Assembly: GCF_022568795.1 (NCBI RefSeq)
Contig: NZ_JAKZHU010000001.1
Location: forward strand, 1,364,001 to 1,428,000
DNA from: Arsenicicoccus dermatophilus
Lineage (GTDB): Bacteria; Actinomycetota; Actinomycetes; Actinomycetales; Dermatophilaceae
Direction of reading: 5' to 3'
DNA: 64,000 nt
Shown here: one piece after another, positions 51,849-61,137 of the stretch
Numbering within the stretch: position 1 is the stretch's first letter
Layout of the letters: every line of letters starts with the position of its first letter
The notes under the pieces: model-generated
Databases searched by the model: none
Told to the model about the DNA's origin: nothing
What the model saw: only the letters and a program-made list of their open reading frames with translations
Position numbers and translations under genes: made by a program

Positions 51849-53660
51849 ATGTCTGAACGCGTGACGATGCCCGCTCTCGGCGAGTCGGTGACCGAAGGGA
51901 CCGTGACCCGATGGCTCAAGTCCGTCGGCGACACCATCGAGGTCGACGAGCCGTTGCTGGAGGTCTCGACCGACAAGGTCGACACCGAGATCCCGTCGCC
52001 CGTGGCCGGCACGCTGCAGGAGATCCTCGTCGAGGAGGACGAGACGGTCCCCGTGGGCGCCGACCTCGCCGTCATCGGCGACGGCGACGCCCCGGCGCAG
52101 GGGGACTCGGACGGCTCCGTGGCCGAGGCGGCCAAGGAGACCGAGGGCGCGGTCCAGGAGACCGAGGAGACGGTCGAGGAGACCACCTCCGCCACTCCCT
52201 CCGACGAGCGCGACGAGCCCGTGCAGGCCGAGGGATCCGGATCCCAGGCAGGCTCCGGGTCGGTGTCCGGCGGCGAGACCGTCACCATGCCTGCGCTGGG
52301 CGAGTCGGTGACCGAGGGCACCGTGACGCGGTGGCTCAAGGCCGAGGGCGACGAGGTCGCCGTCGACGAGCCGCTCCTCGAGGTGTCCACCGACAAGGTC
52401 GACACCGAGATCCCCTCGCCGTTCGCGGGCACGCTGACCACGATCCTGGTCCAGGAGGACGAGACGGCCGCCGTCGGAGCCAACCTCGCCGTCATCGGTG
52501 GCGAGGCCTCCGGTGGCCAGGAGAAGGCATCCGAGCAGGGCGCAGCGGCCGCTCCCGACGAGCCCCAGGGCGAGTCCCCCGCGGAGACCACGAAGGCCGA
52601 GCAGCCCCCGGCCGAGGCCCCCCAGACCGAGGCGCCCAAGGCGCAGGAGGCCAAGAAGCAGGCTCCCGCCGCCCCCCAGGCCACCGCAGGCGACGACGCC
52701 GCGGCCTACGTCACCCCTCTCGTGCGCAAGCTCGCCGCCGACAACGGCGTCGACCTGGCGTCGGTGACCGGCACCGGCGTCGGCGGACGCATCCGCAAGC
52801 AGGACGTCCTGGACGCGGCCAAGAAGGCTGCCGAGCCGACCCCCGCGCAGGCCTCCGCCTCCCCGGCGGCTGCCCCGGCCGGTGCTCCCGCACCGTCGGA
52901 GGCGCCGAGCAAGGTCCCGGCTCCCGACGCCGCGGCCGCGGCCAAGCGCGGGACGACGGAGAAGATGCCCCGCCTGCGCAAGGTGATCGCCCAGCGCATG
53001 GTCGAGTCCCTGGCCACCTCCGCCCAGCTCACCGCCGTCGTCGAGGTCGACATGACGCGCGTGGTGGCGCTGCGCGCCCGCGCCAAGGACGAGTTCCTGC
53101 AGCGTGAGGGCACGAAGCTGACCTACCTGCCGTTCATCACGCTGGCGACGATCGAGGCGCTCAAGGCCTTCCCGCAGCTCAACTCCAGCATCGACGGGGA
53201 CTCCATCGTCTACCACGGCGCCGAGCACATGGGTATCGCGGTCGACACCGACCGTGGCCTGCTCGTCCCGGTCGTCAAGGACGCCGGGGACCTCAACATC
53301 GCCGGCCTGTCCCGCAAGATCGCCGACCTGGCCGACCGCACCCGCACCAACAAGGTCGGACCGGACGAGCTGGGTGGTGCGACCTTCACCATCACCAACA
53401 TCGGGTCCAACGGCTCGCTGATGGACACCCCGATCATCAACCAGCCCAACGTCGGCATCCTCGGCACCGGGGCGATCGTCAAGCGTCCCGCCGTGATCAC
53501 CGACGCCGAGGGCAACGACGCGATCGCGATCCGCTCGATGTGCTACCTGGTCCTGACCTACGACCACCGCGCCGTCGACGGCGCTCTGGCCGGCAAGTTC
53601 CTCTCGGCGATCAAGGCTCGCCTCGAGGAGGGCCGCTTCCAGGCCTCGCTCGGTCTCTGA
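51849..53660 (+). CDS. sucB: 2-oxoglutarate/pyruvate dehydrogenase E2 (dihydrolipoyl acyltransferase)
   Basis: 603 residues with two lipoyl domains (about 3-78 and 138-213), each having the lipoylated Lys in [14 protein letters not shown]. Flexible Ala/Pro/Glu linkers follow, then a peripheral subunit-binding domain (~286-320, [33 protein letters not shown]) and a CoA acyltransferase core ending in the catalytic YDHRAVDG. Equivalent to mycobacterial DlaT, which serves several complexes. I start at ATG 51849 because it has GAAGGAG; an in-frame ATG at 51816 also exists. Needs lipoate from the lipB/lipA genes nearby. Confidence 0.93.
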   Translation: MSERVTMPALGESVTEGTVTRWLKSVGDTIEVDEPLLEVSTDKVDTEIPSPVAGTLQEILVEEDETVPVGADLAVIGDGDAPAQGDSDGSVAEAAKETEGAVQETEETVEETTSATPSDERDEPVQAEGSGSQAGSGSVSGGETVTMPALGESVTEGTVTRWLKAEGDEVAVDEPLLEVSTDKVDTEIPSPFAGTLTTILVQEDETAAVGANLAVIGGEASGGQEKASEQGAAAAPDEPQGESPAETTKAEQPPAEAPQTEAPKAQEAKKQAPAAPQATAGDDAAAYVTPLVRKLAADNGVDLASVTGTGVGGRIRKQDVLDAAKKAAEPTPAQASASPAAAPAGAPAPSEAPSKVPAPDAAAAAKRGTTEKMPRLRKVIAQRMVESLATSAQLTAVVEVDMTRVVALRARAKDEFLQREGTKLTYLPFITLATIEALKAFPQLNSSIDGDSIVYHGAEHMGIAVDTDRGLLVPVVKDAGDLNIAGLSRKIADLADRTRTNKVGPDELGGATFTITNIGSNGSLMDTPIINQPNVGILGTGAIVKRPAVITDAEGNDAIAIRSMCYLVLTYDHRAVDGALAGKFLSAIKARLEEGRFQASLGL

Positions 53661-53672
53661 GCCCACGCACGC

Positions 53673-53713
53673 CTGATCGGCCGCGACCCCCGGTGGGGGT
53701 CGCGGCCGATCAG
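53673..53713. terminator. Convergent terminator between E2 and protein kinase genes
   Basis: 19-bp perfect stem (53673-53691 with 53695-53713) and a 3-base GGT gap. Confidence 0.8.
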
Positions 53714-53781
53714 CGTCGGGGCGGCGGGTCCGGCCCCCGGAAGGACACGGGCCGGTCGACGCCTGGACCACCAGAGCGGGA

Positions 53782-56013
53782 TCACCGCGCGGGCTGCTCG
53801 ACCCCAGCCAACCGCCAGCCCGCCGGGGTACGCCGGAGCACGTAGTCCGCCTCGGCAGCCGGGTGACCGGTCTCCTGGGTGCGCCGCCCACCGGCGAGCC
53901 AGCTCCAGGGACCGAGGGCCACGCCGGCCCGCACCACGACCTCCTGCTCGCCGACCCGGACGGCCCGCGCCGCGGTCACCTCGAAGCGCAGCCCGGACTG
54001 GGTCTGCCCTCGGCGCCGCAGCTCCGCGATCCGGGCGGCGTCGGAGCGCCAGGCCCAGGAGCCTGCGGCGTCGGCGCGCGCCAGGACGGTCCGGTCCTGC
54101 GTGACCAGCGCGGCCGCACGAGCATCCAGCAGCTCCTGCAGGGCTCCCGTGGGATCGACCGCGACGGCCGTGGCCGCCGCGGACAGAGCCGCGCCTCCGG
54201 GGTCGGGGGACGGGGCTGCCGGTCCCGGCGACGGTGCGACCGCCGAGGTGGCACCAGGCGCCGTGGCCGTGGGAGCGGTCGCCGGAGGAACGCCGACCGG
54301 GGTCCCCGCCGGGCCGGGGCCCGCCGCGTGACCGGGCACCGGTCGACCGGAGGGTACGGCCCCCGGGGAGCTCGTGCTCGGACTCGTCGGGCCGGGGCCG
54401 GAGGCGTCCGACCCCCGTGGGGCCGCCGATCTCGTGGCCGTGACCGGCGGTCCTGAGGCAGACCGGACGGACGCGGCGTCCACCACCACGGCAGGCGTGG
54501 TGCGGGGCTCGTCGAGCCACCAGGCCGCACCTGCCACGCCCACGGCCAGCCCGGCGGCCACGGAGCCGGTGAGGGTGCGGCCGGACAGGAAGGGGCGACG
54601 GACGGGTGCCTCGGGCTCCACGGCGGCCCGTGCCTCGTCCAGGGCCCGCAGCTGCTCGGCCGCCTGCTCCCGGATCCGGCGGGTCACGTCCTCGGGCCGC
54701 GGCTGCAGCCCGACGTCGACGGTGCCGGGGGCCTGCAGGAGTCCGGCCCCAGCCGGCGCGGAGGCCGCCTGCTGGGGCGTGGTCCCGCTTGATCGCGGCG
54801 CCGTGGATCCGCCACCTGCCGCCAAGGGCCCGGCGGCCGCGGCGGGGGCGGCGGCTCCGGGAGGCGCCGGTGCCGGTGGCCGCACCGATCCCCCGCTCCC
54901 CGAGGCGGCCCGCCCCGATGGCTTCACGTCCCGCGAGGTCCGCCTGCTCCGCGAGGCCCCGGCGCCTGCCGGGGGCGGACCGCCCGTCGCTGCCCGGTCG
55001 CTCCCCCGCGCCTCGACGATCCCGGTCGGTCTGCCGCCGATCCGGAGCGTGGCGCGGGGCGCCCGTGGGCTCGGGACGTCCTGGGGACGGGCCGGCCTCG
55101 CGCCCGTCGGACTCGCGGTTGTCGACCCTGCGGCTGTCGGCGCTGCTGGGGTGGTCTCGGCGGTGGTCTGCCCGGCGCCCGCGTCGGCGGTCTGTCGCGG
55201 GTCGGACAGCTGGTCGAGCGGATCGGCCGATGCAGCCAGCTCCTCCCAGACGTCCCGCACCGGCGGCCGGTCCTCGGGCCGAGGCGCGAGGCATCGGGTG
55301 ATCAGGTCCACGAGGGTCGCCGGTGCGTCCGGGACGCGGGCGGCCAGCTCGGCGAGGTCGGTGGCCGTCCGCCTCGGCTCCCCCGTCAGCATGTGCCACC
55401 CCAGCGCGCCCAAGGACCAGACGTCCGCGGCGGCGGTGACCTCCTCCTGCAGGTCCAGCTCCGGCGCCACGAATCCTGCGGTGCCCCAAGGGTCCTCCAG
55501 CAGGTCGCCGATCACGGCGGCCGTGCCCAGGTCGGCGACCAGGGCGTGTCCCTGCGCGTCCAGCAGCACGTTGCCGGGTGACAGGTCTCCGTGCGCGATG
55601 CCCTGGCGGTGCAGGCCCAGCATGGTCCGCGCCACGGCAGCCAGGATCGTGGTGGCCTCGTGCGCGACGAGATGGCCGCGGGTCCGGACGAGGTCGGCGA
55701 GCGAGCCGCCCTCGGCGAGCCCGAGGACCAGCACCAGCCGGTCGTCGTCCAGCACCAGGGCGTCGTGCAGAGGCACCACGCCGTCGAGCCTGGCCGTGCG
55801 CAGCCAGGCCAGCTCGGCCAGCACCGACTCGGCGTCCCGCGGCGTGACCGCCCACCCGGACAGCCAGGGGTCGGTGGCCCGCAGCGGCTGCCGGCTCACC
55901 TTGAGGGCGACAGGCGCGCCGTCCTCCAGGCGCACGGCGCGCCACACTACCGCGGAGGCACCCTCGCCCAGCAGGCCCTGCACCTCGTAGCCCGCCACCT
56001 GCGGCCTGCTCAT
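53782..56013 (-). CDS. Transmembrane Ser/Thr protein kinase
   Basis: 743 residues, PknB-like plan. Kinase domain at ~8-265: glycine loop GLLGEGASAVVWRA, Lys in PVALKVS, catalytic loop HGDLSPGNVLLD, DFG replaced by DLG, then PWGTAGFVAPEL and VWSLGALGWHMLTG. A long Pro/Ala/Thr linker follows to one helix at ~476-495 (TGSVAAGLAVGVAGAAWW). The outer part is Pro/Gly/Thr-rich and ends with a folded ~130-residue domain (LQELLDARAAALVTQDR, LRRTPAGWRLAGVEQ) that resembles NTF2-like sensor folds. HGDLS in place of HRDLK is a divergence; activity probable but not certain. Divergent from lipB. Confidence 0.87.
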   Translation of the reverse strand: MSRPQVAGYEVQGLLGEGASAVVWRAVRLEDGAPVALKVSRQPLRATDPWLSGWAVTPRDAESVLAELAWLRTARLDGVVPLHDALVLDDDRLVLVLGLAEGGSLADLVRTRGHLVAHEATTILAAVARTMLGLHRQGIAHGDLSPGNVLLDAQGHALVADLGTAAVIGDLLEDPWGTAGFVAPELDLQEEVTAAADVWSLGALGWHMLTGEPRRTATDLAELAARVPDAPATLVDLITRCLAPRPEDRPPVRDVWEELAASADPLDQLSDPRQTADAGAGQTTAETTPAAPTAAGSTTASPTGARPARPQDVPSPRAPRATLRIGGRPTGIVEARGSDRAATGGPPPAGAGASRSRRTSRDVKPSGRAASGSGGSVRPPAPAPPGAAAPAAAAGPLAAGGGSTAPRSSGTTPQQAASAPAGAGLLQAPGTVDVGLQPRPEDVTRRIREQAAEQLRALDEARAAVEPEAPVRRPFLSGRTLTGSVAAGLAVGVAGAAWWLDEPRTTPAVVVDAASVRSASGPPVTATRSAAPRGSDASGPGPTSPSTSSPGAVPSGRPVPGHAAGPGPAGTPVGVPPATAPTATAPGATSAVAPSPGPAAPSPDPGGAALSAAATAVAVDPTGALQELLDARAAALVTQDRTVLARADAAGSWAWRSDAARIAELRRRGQTQSGLRFEVTAARAVRVGEQEVVVRAGVALGPWSWLAGGRRTQETGHPAAEADYVLRRTPAGWRLAGVEQPAR

Positions 56014-56155
56014 CGCGCTCTCCTCCGGTCGTACGGCGCCCCCGCGGCGCGTGCTCCCACGGTGGCACCCCGGCGCCGGGCACCCCTCCCGTCATCCACA
56101 GGGCCGGTGATGAACGATCCAAACCCTGTGGACAACCGCCCCTTCGCCGCGGTCG

Positions 56156-56161
56156 TAGGGT
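56156..56161 (+). promoter_or_regulatory. -10 element for a leaderless lipB mRNA
   Basis: TAGGGT followed by 6 bases and ATG 56168. Confidence 0.5.
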
Positions 56162-56167
56162 GTCCCC

Positions 56168-56878
56168 ATGCGTTTCGAGCACCTCGGGTTCGCCCCGGAC
56201 CTTGTCGACTACCAGCAGGCCTGGGACCACCAGCGGGAGGTCCACGCGCAGGTCGTGGCCGGGGAGCTGCCCGACACGACCATGCTGCTGGAGCACGAGC
56301 GGGTCTACACCGCGGGCAAGCGCACCGAGCCGCACGAGCGGCCCTGGGACGGCACCCCCGTCGTCGACGTCGACCGCGGCGGCAAGATCACCTGGCACGG
56401 TCCCGGGCAGCTGGTGGGCTACCCGATCGTGCACCTGCCGAGCAACCGCGACGTCGTCGCCCACGTGCGGCGCATCGAGGACATGATGATGGGCGTGTGC
56501 GCCGACCTCGGGGTCGAGACCGCGCGGGTGGCCGGGCGCAGCGGGGTCTGGGTGATGGCCGACGAGCACGGCGGTGACCGCAAGATCGGCGCGATCGGGA
56601 TCCGGGTCAGCCGCGACGTGACCATGCACGGCTTCTCGCTCAACTGCGACTGCGACCTGTCCTGGGCCCAGGTGATCGTCCCCTGCGGGATCGTCGACGC
56701 CGGGGTCACGAGCCTGTCCCGCGAGCTGGACCGCGACGTCACGGTGCAGGAGGTGCTCCCGCTGGCCGAGCACCACCTGGAGCGGGTCTTCGACATGAGC
56801 ACGGACGAGGCCGTCGCGGCGGCCCGGCAGCGGGGCACGGTGCCGGGCACCACTCCCCTGCCCGAGACGCTGCACTGA
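56168..56878 (+). CDS. lipB: Octanoyl-[acyl carrier protein]:protein N-octanoyltransferase
   Basis: First step of de novo lipoylation: moves octanoate from ACP to the lipoyl Lys of E2 or GcvH. 236 residues with [36 protein letters not shown], the acyl-transfer Lys139 in [10 protein letters not shown] and nucleophile Cys173 in VPCGI. Full length. Upstream of lipA on the same strand with a 200-base gap. Confidence 0.96.
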   Translation: MRFEHLGFAPDLVDYQQAWDHQREVHAQVVAGELPDTTMLLEHERVYTAGKRTEPHERPWDGTPVVDVDRGGKITWHGPGQLVGYPIVHLPSNRDVVAHVRRIEDMMMGVCADLGVETARVAGRSGVWVMADEHGGDRKIGAIGIRVSRDVTMHGFSLNCDCDLSWAQVIVPCGIVDAGVTSLSRELDRDVTVQEVLPLAEHHLERVFDMSTDEAVAAARQRGTVPGTTPLPETLH

Positions 56879-57002
56879 TCAGAGCCCGAAGCCGAAGCCG
56901 GGTCGTGTGACCCCGGGCGGCAGGTCCGTGGGCGCGATCGGGAAGCCCCGGCGGTCCGAGGGCGTTGGAGGTGGTGTCGTCACCGCGGCGTACCCTGTGG
57001 TG

Positions 57003-57056
57003 ATGCCCGCCCCGCACCCGGGGTCGGAGGCAGCTAGGGGTCGGCATACGACCTGA
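57003..57056 (+). CDS. Possible 17-residue leader peptide upstream of lipA
   Basis: [17 protein letters not shown], ending 23 bases before the lipA start. TACCCT at 56991-56996 lies exactly 6 bases before its ATG, so it could be a leaderless leader ORF. No codon repeats or attenuator hairpin are obvious. Low confidence; it may be chance. Confidence 0.25.
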   Translation: MPAPHPGSEAARGRHTT

Positions 57057-57079
57057 CGCACACACCCGCGAGGAGCACC

Positions 57080-58090
57080 ATGACCGTCGCACCGGAGGGA
57101 CGGCGCCTGCTGCGCGTCGAGGCCCGCAACGCCGAGACGCCCATCGAGCGCAAGCCCGGGTGGATCCGCACGACGGCCAAGATGGGCCCGGCCTACACGG
57201 AGATGAACTCCCGGGTCAAGGGCCAGGGCTTGCACACCGTGTGCCAGGAGGCCTCCTGCCCCAACATCTTCGAGTGCTGGGAGGACCGCGAGGCGACCTT
57301 CCTCATCGGCGGTGACGTGTGCACCCGCCGCTGCGACTTCTGCGACATCGCGACCGGCCGTCCCACCGGGCTGGACCGCTCCGAGCCGACCAAGGTCGCC
57401 GAGTCCATCGCCACGATGCAGCTGCGCTACGCGACCGTGACGGGCGTGGCGCGCGACGACCAGCCCGACGGGGCCGCCTGGCTGTATGCCGAGACCATCC
57501 GCGAGATCCACCGGCTCAACCCCACCACCGGCGTCGAGATCCTGCCGCCGGACTTCGGTGCCCGCCCCGAGCTGGTCTCCCAGGTCTTCGACGCCCGGCC
57601 CGAGGTGTTCGCGCACAACCTGGAGACGGTGCCACGCATCTTCAAGCGGATCCGGCCGGCGTTCACCTACGACAAGTCGCTCAAGGTCCTGACCATGGCT
57701 GACGAGGCCGGGCTGATCACCAAGTCCAACCTCATCCTCGGGATGGGCGAGGAGGAGGCCGAGATCGACCAGGCGATCACCGACCTGATCGACGCGGGCT
57801 GCCACGTCCTGACCATCACGCAGTACCTCCGGCCGTCGCCGTTGCACCACCCCATCGACCGGTGGGTCAAGCCCGAGGAGTTCGTGCACTGGCGCGACCT
57901 GGCGCTCGAGCGCGGCATGAAGGCCGTCATGGCCGGTCCCCTGGTGCGCTCGTCCTACCGCAGCGGCAAGCTCTACGCCCAGGCGATGCAGGCCTTCGGC
58001 CGGCCGCTCCCGGAGCACCTCGCCCACCTGGAGGGGGCCGCCGAGATGACCACCCGCCAGGAGGCGTCGTCGCTGCTCGCGCGCCCCTGA
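57080..58090 (+). CDS. lipA: Lipoyl synthase (radical SAM)
   Basis: Inserts two sulfurs into octanoyl groups on proteins. 336 residues. The auxiliary cluster motif [12 protein letters not shown] and the radical SAM motif CTRRCDFC (Cys81, 85, 88) are intact, as is the C-terminal [12 protein letters not shown]. The family segment RKPGWIR is present near the start. ATG has GAGGAG upstream. Depends on Fe-S supply, for which erpA is a candidate, and serves the E2 protein encoded nearby. Confidence 0.97.
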   Translation: MTVAPEGRRLLRVEARNAETPIERKPGWIRTTAKMGPAYTEMNSRVKGQGLHTVCQEASCPNIFECWEDREATFLIGGDVCTRRCDFCDIATGRPTGLDRSEPTKVAESIATMQLRYATVTGVARDDQPDGAAWLYAETIREIHRLNPTTGVEILPPDFGARPELVSQVFDARPEVFAHNLETVPRIFKRIRPAFTYDKSLKVLTMADEAGLITKSNLILGMGEEEAEIDQAITDLIDAGCHVLTITQYLRPSPLHHPIDRWVKPEEFVHWRDLALERGMKAVMAGPLVRSSYRSGKLYAQAMQAFGRPLPEHLAHLEGAAEMTTRQEASSLLARP

Positions 58091-58130
58091 CCCGCCACGG
58101 CGACCACAGATGGTCACCACTACAGAACGG

Positions 58131-58136
58131 TAAGAT
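58131..58136 (+). promoter_or_regulatory. -10 element for a leaderless DUF4191 mRNA
   Basis: TAAGAT, then 7 bases, then ATG 58144. The best -10 match in the window. Confidence 0.5.
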
Positions 58137-58143
58137 GCGCTCC

Positions 58144-58980
58144 ATGGCACGTCAGTCCTCCGGCAGCACCAAGGCCACCAGCAGCAGGCCCCCCCGCCCC
58201 GGCACCGAGCAGAGCTCGTCCACCGGCGGCGCGACCAAGGCCTCCCGCTTCGCCCGTCGCGGGAAGGCCCCGGCCGACCCGAGCAAGCCGGGGCGCGTCG
58301 CCCAGGTCAAGCAGGCCTACGGCTTCGCCAAGCAGGTCGACCCGCGGATCACCTGGTGGATGCTCGGGACCTTCCTGGTGACCCTGCTGGTGATGGTGGG
58401 CATCGGCCTGCTCGTGGGTCACCCGTGGTACTTCCTGATCCTCGGTGTACCCCTGGCCGCCCTCGCCACGATGATCGTGATGAGCCGTCGCACCGACAAG
58501 GGTGCCTACTCGATGATCGCCGGCAAGCCCGGCGCGACCCTGGCCGCGCTGCAGTCGGTCCGCCGGGGTGGGTGGTACATCGAGCAGGAGCCGATCGCCG
58601 CCGACGGCCGCCCCAAGGGCCAGGACTACTCCCAGGTCGCCACGGTCTATCGCGCGATAGGCCGCCCCGGCGTCGTGCTCGTCGCCGAGGGCCCGACGTC
58701 CCGGGCCACGAAGCTGCTCGTCGAGGAGCGCCGCAAGGTCGAGCGCTTCGCCTCCGGCTCGCCGGTGCACACCTGGCGCGTGGACGAGACCGAGACCGAC
58801 GACCCGCAGGTGGTGTCGGTGCGCAAGCTCGCGATGAAGCTCCAGCGGATGAAGCCGGTCCTCACCAAGGAGGAGGTCGGCGTCGTGAACAAGCGCCTCA
58901 AGGCGATGACCGGCATCCGGCACACCGGGCTCCCGGCCGGCATGGACCCGAGCCGGATCCGCGGGCAGCGTCCGCGCTGA
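58144..58980 (+). CDS. DUF4191 membrane protein
   Basis: 278 residues. A basic N terminus (~70 residues) is followed by two helices (around WWMLGTFLVTLLVMVGIGLL and WYFLILGVPLAALATMIVM) and a cytoplasmic domain with SMIAGKPGATLAALQSVRRGGW, YRAIGRPGVVLVAEGP, KLAMKLQRMKPVLTKEEV and RHTGLPAGMDPSRIRGQRPR. Conserved beside lipA and glnA in actinobacteria (Rv2219 in M. tuberculosis); function unknown. ATG at 58135 is possible, but the promoter favours 58144. Confidence 0.88.
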   Translation: MARQSSGSTKATSSRPPRPGTEQSSSTGGATKASRFARRGKAPADPSKPGRVAQVKQAYGFAKQVDPRITWWMLGTFLVTLLVMVGIGLLVGHPWYFLILGVPLAALATMIVMSRRTDKGAYSMIAGKPGATLAALQSVRRGGWYIEQEPIAADGRPKGQDYSQVATVYRAIGRPGVVLVAEGPTSRATKLLVEERRKVERFASGSPVHTWRVDETETDDPQVVSVRKLAMKLQRMKPVLTKEEVGVVNKRLKAMTGIRHTGLPAGMDPSRIRGQRPR

Positions 58981-58989
58981 CCCACCTTC

Positions 58990-59049
58990 ACCTCCAGCAC
59001 GACGAACGGCGAGCCTCGGCCGAGGCTCGCCGTTCGTCGTGCTGGAGGT
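58990..59049. terminator. 60-base perfect palindrome, probable bidirectional terminator
   Basis: 58990-59019 and 59020-59049 are exact complements with no spacer. It lies between the convergent DUF4191 and RDD genes. In RNA it would form a ~28-bp hairpin after opening a minimal loop. Confidence 0.8.
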
Positions 59050-59113
59050 CCGTGCCCGGTGCCGCCGTGGGATGCCGACCTGCGGCGCGGCGCAGGTATG
59101 GCGTGCGGGCGGC

Positions 59114-59578
59114 TCAGCGGGTGCGCACGATGACGCTGCCGACCGCCTTGTCGTGCAGGCCGCGCCCGTCGCCGTCCCACACGACGGGCGGGATCACCAG
59201 GAGCAGCAGCAGGGTGCGCAGCGCGGCACCGATCAGGCCGATCGGGCCGCCGTGAGCCATCCGCACCTGCATCCCGAGCAGCCGGTGGCCGAGGGTGGCG
59301 CCGCCGGTGCCGACGAGCAGGACGTACTCCACGAAGAGCACCGCGAGGGGGATGAAGGACCGGGCTCCCGTGGCGCCGATCGGCATACGGAACAGACCGA
59401 TCGCGATGGCCAGGCACAGCAGCCAGTCGACGAGCAGCGCGAGCACCCGCCTGCCCAGGGGCGCCATGGCGCCGGGGCCCGCCGGAGGCAGGCCGAGCCG
59501 TTCGCCCGCGTAGGCGCCCTGCGCCATCTGCCCGCCCGGTCCGTCCAGCCAGCTGCCGATCTGCTCGCGATCCACCAC
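59114..59578 (-). CDS. RDD-family membrane protein
   Basis: 154 residues. The RDD domain has R44/D51-type residues in PLGRRVLALLVDWLLCLAIAIGLF, followed by FIPLAVLFVEYVLLVGTGGATLGHRLLGMQV and RTLLLLLVIPPVVWDGDGRGLHDKAVGSVIV. Three helices predicted. Some RDD proteins take part in ion transport; the role here is unknown. Divergent from glnA and thus close to its regulatory site, as in mycobacteria. Confidence 0.87.
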   Translation of the reverse strand: MVDREQIGSWLDGPGGQMAQGAYAGERLGLPPAGPGAMAPLGRRVLALLVDWLLCLAIAIGLFRMPIGATGARSFIPLAVLFVEYVLLVGTGGATLGHRLLGMQVRMAHGGPIGLIGAALRTLLLLLVIPPVVWDGDGRGLHDKAVGSVIVRTR

Positions 59579-59596
59579 GGCGCAAGATTACCCGCC

Positions 59597-59634
59597 GTAA
59601 CACGCGGGAAACATTCGAGTCATGGTCGGGTAAC
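59597..59634 (+). promoter_or_regulatory. Candidate GlnR-binding box upstream of glnA
   Basis: Four 5-base elements at 11-base steps: GTAAC (59597), GAAAC (59608), GTCAT (59619) and GTAAC (59630), each separated by 6 bases. This follows the GlnR consensus GTnAC-n6-GAAAC repeated twice: the first pair is exact and each element of the second pair has one mismatch. It lies 64-102 bases before glnA and near the RDD start. Confidence 0.65.
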
Positions 59635-59698
59635 GAGCAGCGCCTAGCCTGGGGGCAACGGGTCGGCCACCAGGGCTGGCGACACCCAGGAGGACGAT

Positions 59699-61123
59699 GT
59701 GTTCAGCACCCCTGAAGAGGTCCTGACCTTCATCAAGGACGAGGACGTCAGGTTCGTCGACATCCGGTTCTGCGACCTGCCCGGCGTCATGCAGCACTTC
59801 AACGTGCCCGCTGCGACGCTGGACGAGGACTTCTTCACGGAGGGGCAGGCCTTCGACGGCTCGTCGATCCGTGGTTTCCAGGCGATCCACGAGTCCGACA
59901 TGAAGCTGCTGCCGGACGTCACGACGGCCTACCTCGACCCCTTCCGGGTCGAGAAGACGCTGGTCATGAACTTCTCGATCGTGGACCCCTTCACCGACGA
60001 GCCCTACTCGCGCGACCCGCGCAACATCGCGGCCAAGGCCGAGGCCTACCTGCAGAGCACGGGCATCGCCGACACGGCCTACTTCGGCGCCGAGGCCGAG
60101 TTCTACGTCTTCGACGACGTGCGCTTCGCCAACCAGCCGCAGGGGGCCTTCTACTCGCTGGACTCCGTCGAGGCCGCCTGGAACACCGGGCGCGAGGAGG
60201 ACGGCGGCAACCGCGGCTACAAGACGGCCTTCAAGGGCGGCTACTTCCCCGTCCCGCCGGTCGACCACTTCGCCGACACCCGCGACAGGATCTGCCTCAA
60301 CATGGCCCGGGTCGGCCTGGAGGTCGAGCGCAGCCACCACGAGGTGGGCACGGCCGGCCAGCAGGAGATCAACTACCGGTTCAACACCCTGCTGCACAGC
60401 GGCGACGACATGATGAAGTTCAAGTACGTCGTCAAGAACACGGTGTGGGAGGAGGGCAAGACCGCGACCTTCATGCCCAAGCCGATCTTCGGGGACAACG
60501 GGTCCGGCATGCACACCCACCAGTCCTTGTGGAAGGACGGCAAGCCGCTGTTCTACGACGAGCAGGGGTATGGCGGTCTGTCCGACCTGGCCCGGTGGTA
60601 CATCGGTGGCCTGCTCCGGCACGCGCCCTCGCTGCTGGCGTTCACCAACCCCTCGGCGAACTCATACCACCGCCTGGTGCCGGGCTTCGAGGCGCCGGTC
60701 AACCTGGTCTACTCCGCCCGCAACCGCTCGGCGTGCATCCGGATCCCGATCGCCGGCACCTCCCCCAAGGCCAAGCGCATCGAGTTCCGGATCCCGGACC
60801 CCTCGGCCAACCCCTACCTGGCCTTCGCCGCGCAGCTGATGGCGGGCCTGGACGGCATCCGCAACCGGATCGAGCCGCCGGAGCCGATCGACAAGGACCT
60901 CTACGAGCTGCCTCCGGAGGAGCACGACCAGATCGAGCAGGTCCCGTGCACCCTCGAGCAGGTGCTGGACGCGTTGGAGGAGGACCACGAGTACCTCCTC
61001 GCGGGCGACGTCTTCACCGAGGACCTGATCCGCACCTGGATCGACTGGAAGCGGGAGAACGAGGTCGCTCCGCTGCGGCTGCGTCCGCACCCTTACGAGT
61101 TCGAGATGTACTTCTCGATCTGA
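59699..61123 (+). CDS. glnA: Glutamine synthetase type I
   Basis: Main ammonium-assimilating enzyme, a dodecamer in the cytosol. 474 residues: [92 protein letters not shown], and [12 protein letters not shown] containing Tyr402, the adenylylation site. This is the GlnA1 type controlled by GlnE. The GTG start at 59699 has an excellent AGGAGG. Transcription is likely nitrogen-regulated through the upstream GlnR-like box. Only 14 bases separate it from the next, convergent, integrase gene. Confidence 0.97.
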   Translation: MFSTPEEVLTFIKDEDVRFVDIRFCDLPGVMQHFNVPAATLDEDFFTEGQAFDGSSIRGFQAIHESDMKLLPDVTTAYLDPFRVEKTLVMNFSIVDPFTDEPYSRDPRNIAAKAEAYLQSTGIADTAYFGAEAEFYVFDDVRFANQPQGAFYSLDSVEAAWNTGREEDGGNRGYKTAFKGGYFPVPPVDHFADTRDRICLNMARVGLEVERSHHEVGTAGQQEINYRFNTLLHSGDDMMKFKYVVKNTVWEEGKTATFMPKPIFGDNGSGMHTHQSLWKDGKPLFYDEQGYGGLSDLARWYIGGLLRHAPSLLAFTNPSANSYHRLVPGFEAPVNLVYSARNRSACIRIPIAGTSPKAKRIEFRIPDPSANPYLAFAAQLMAGLDGIRNRIEPPEPIDKDLYELPPEEHDQIEQVPCTLEQVLDALEEDHEYLLAGDVFTEDLIRTWIDWKRENEVAPLRLRPHPYEFEMYFSI

Positions 61124-61137
61124 GAGTCATCCCCAGG

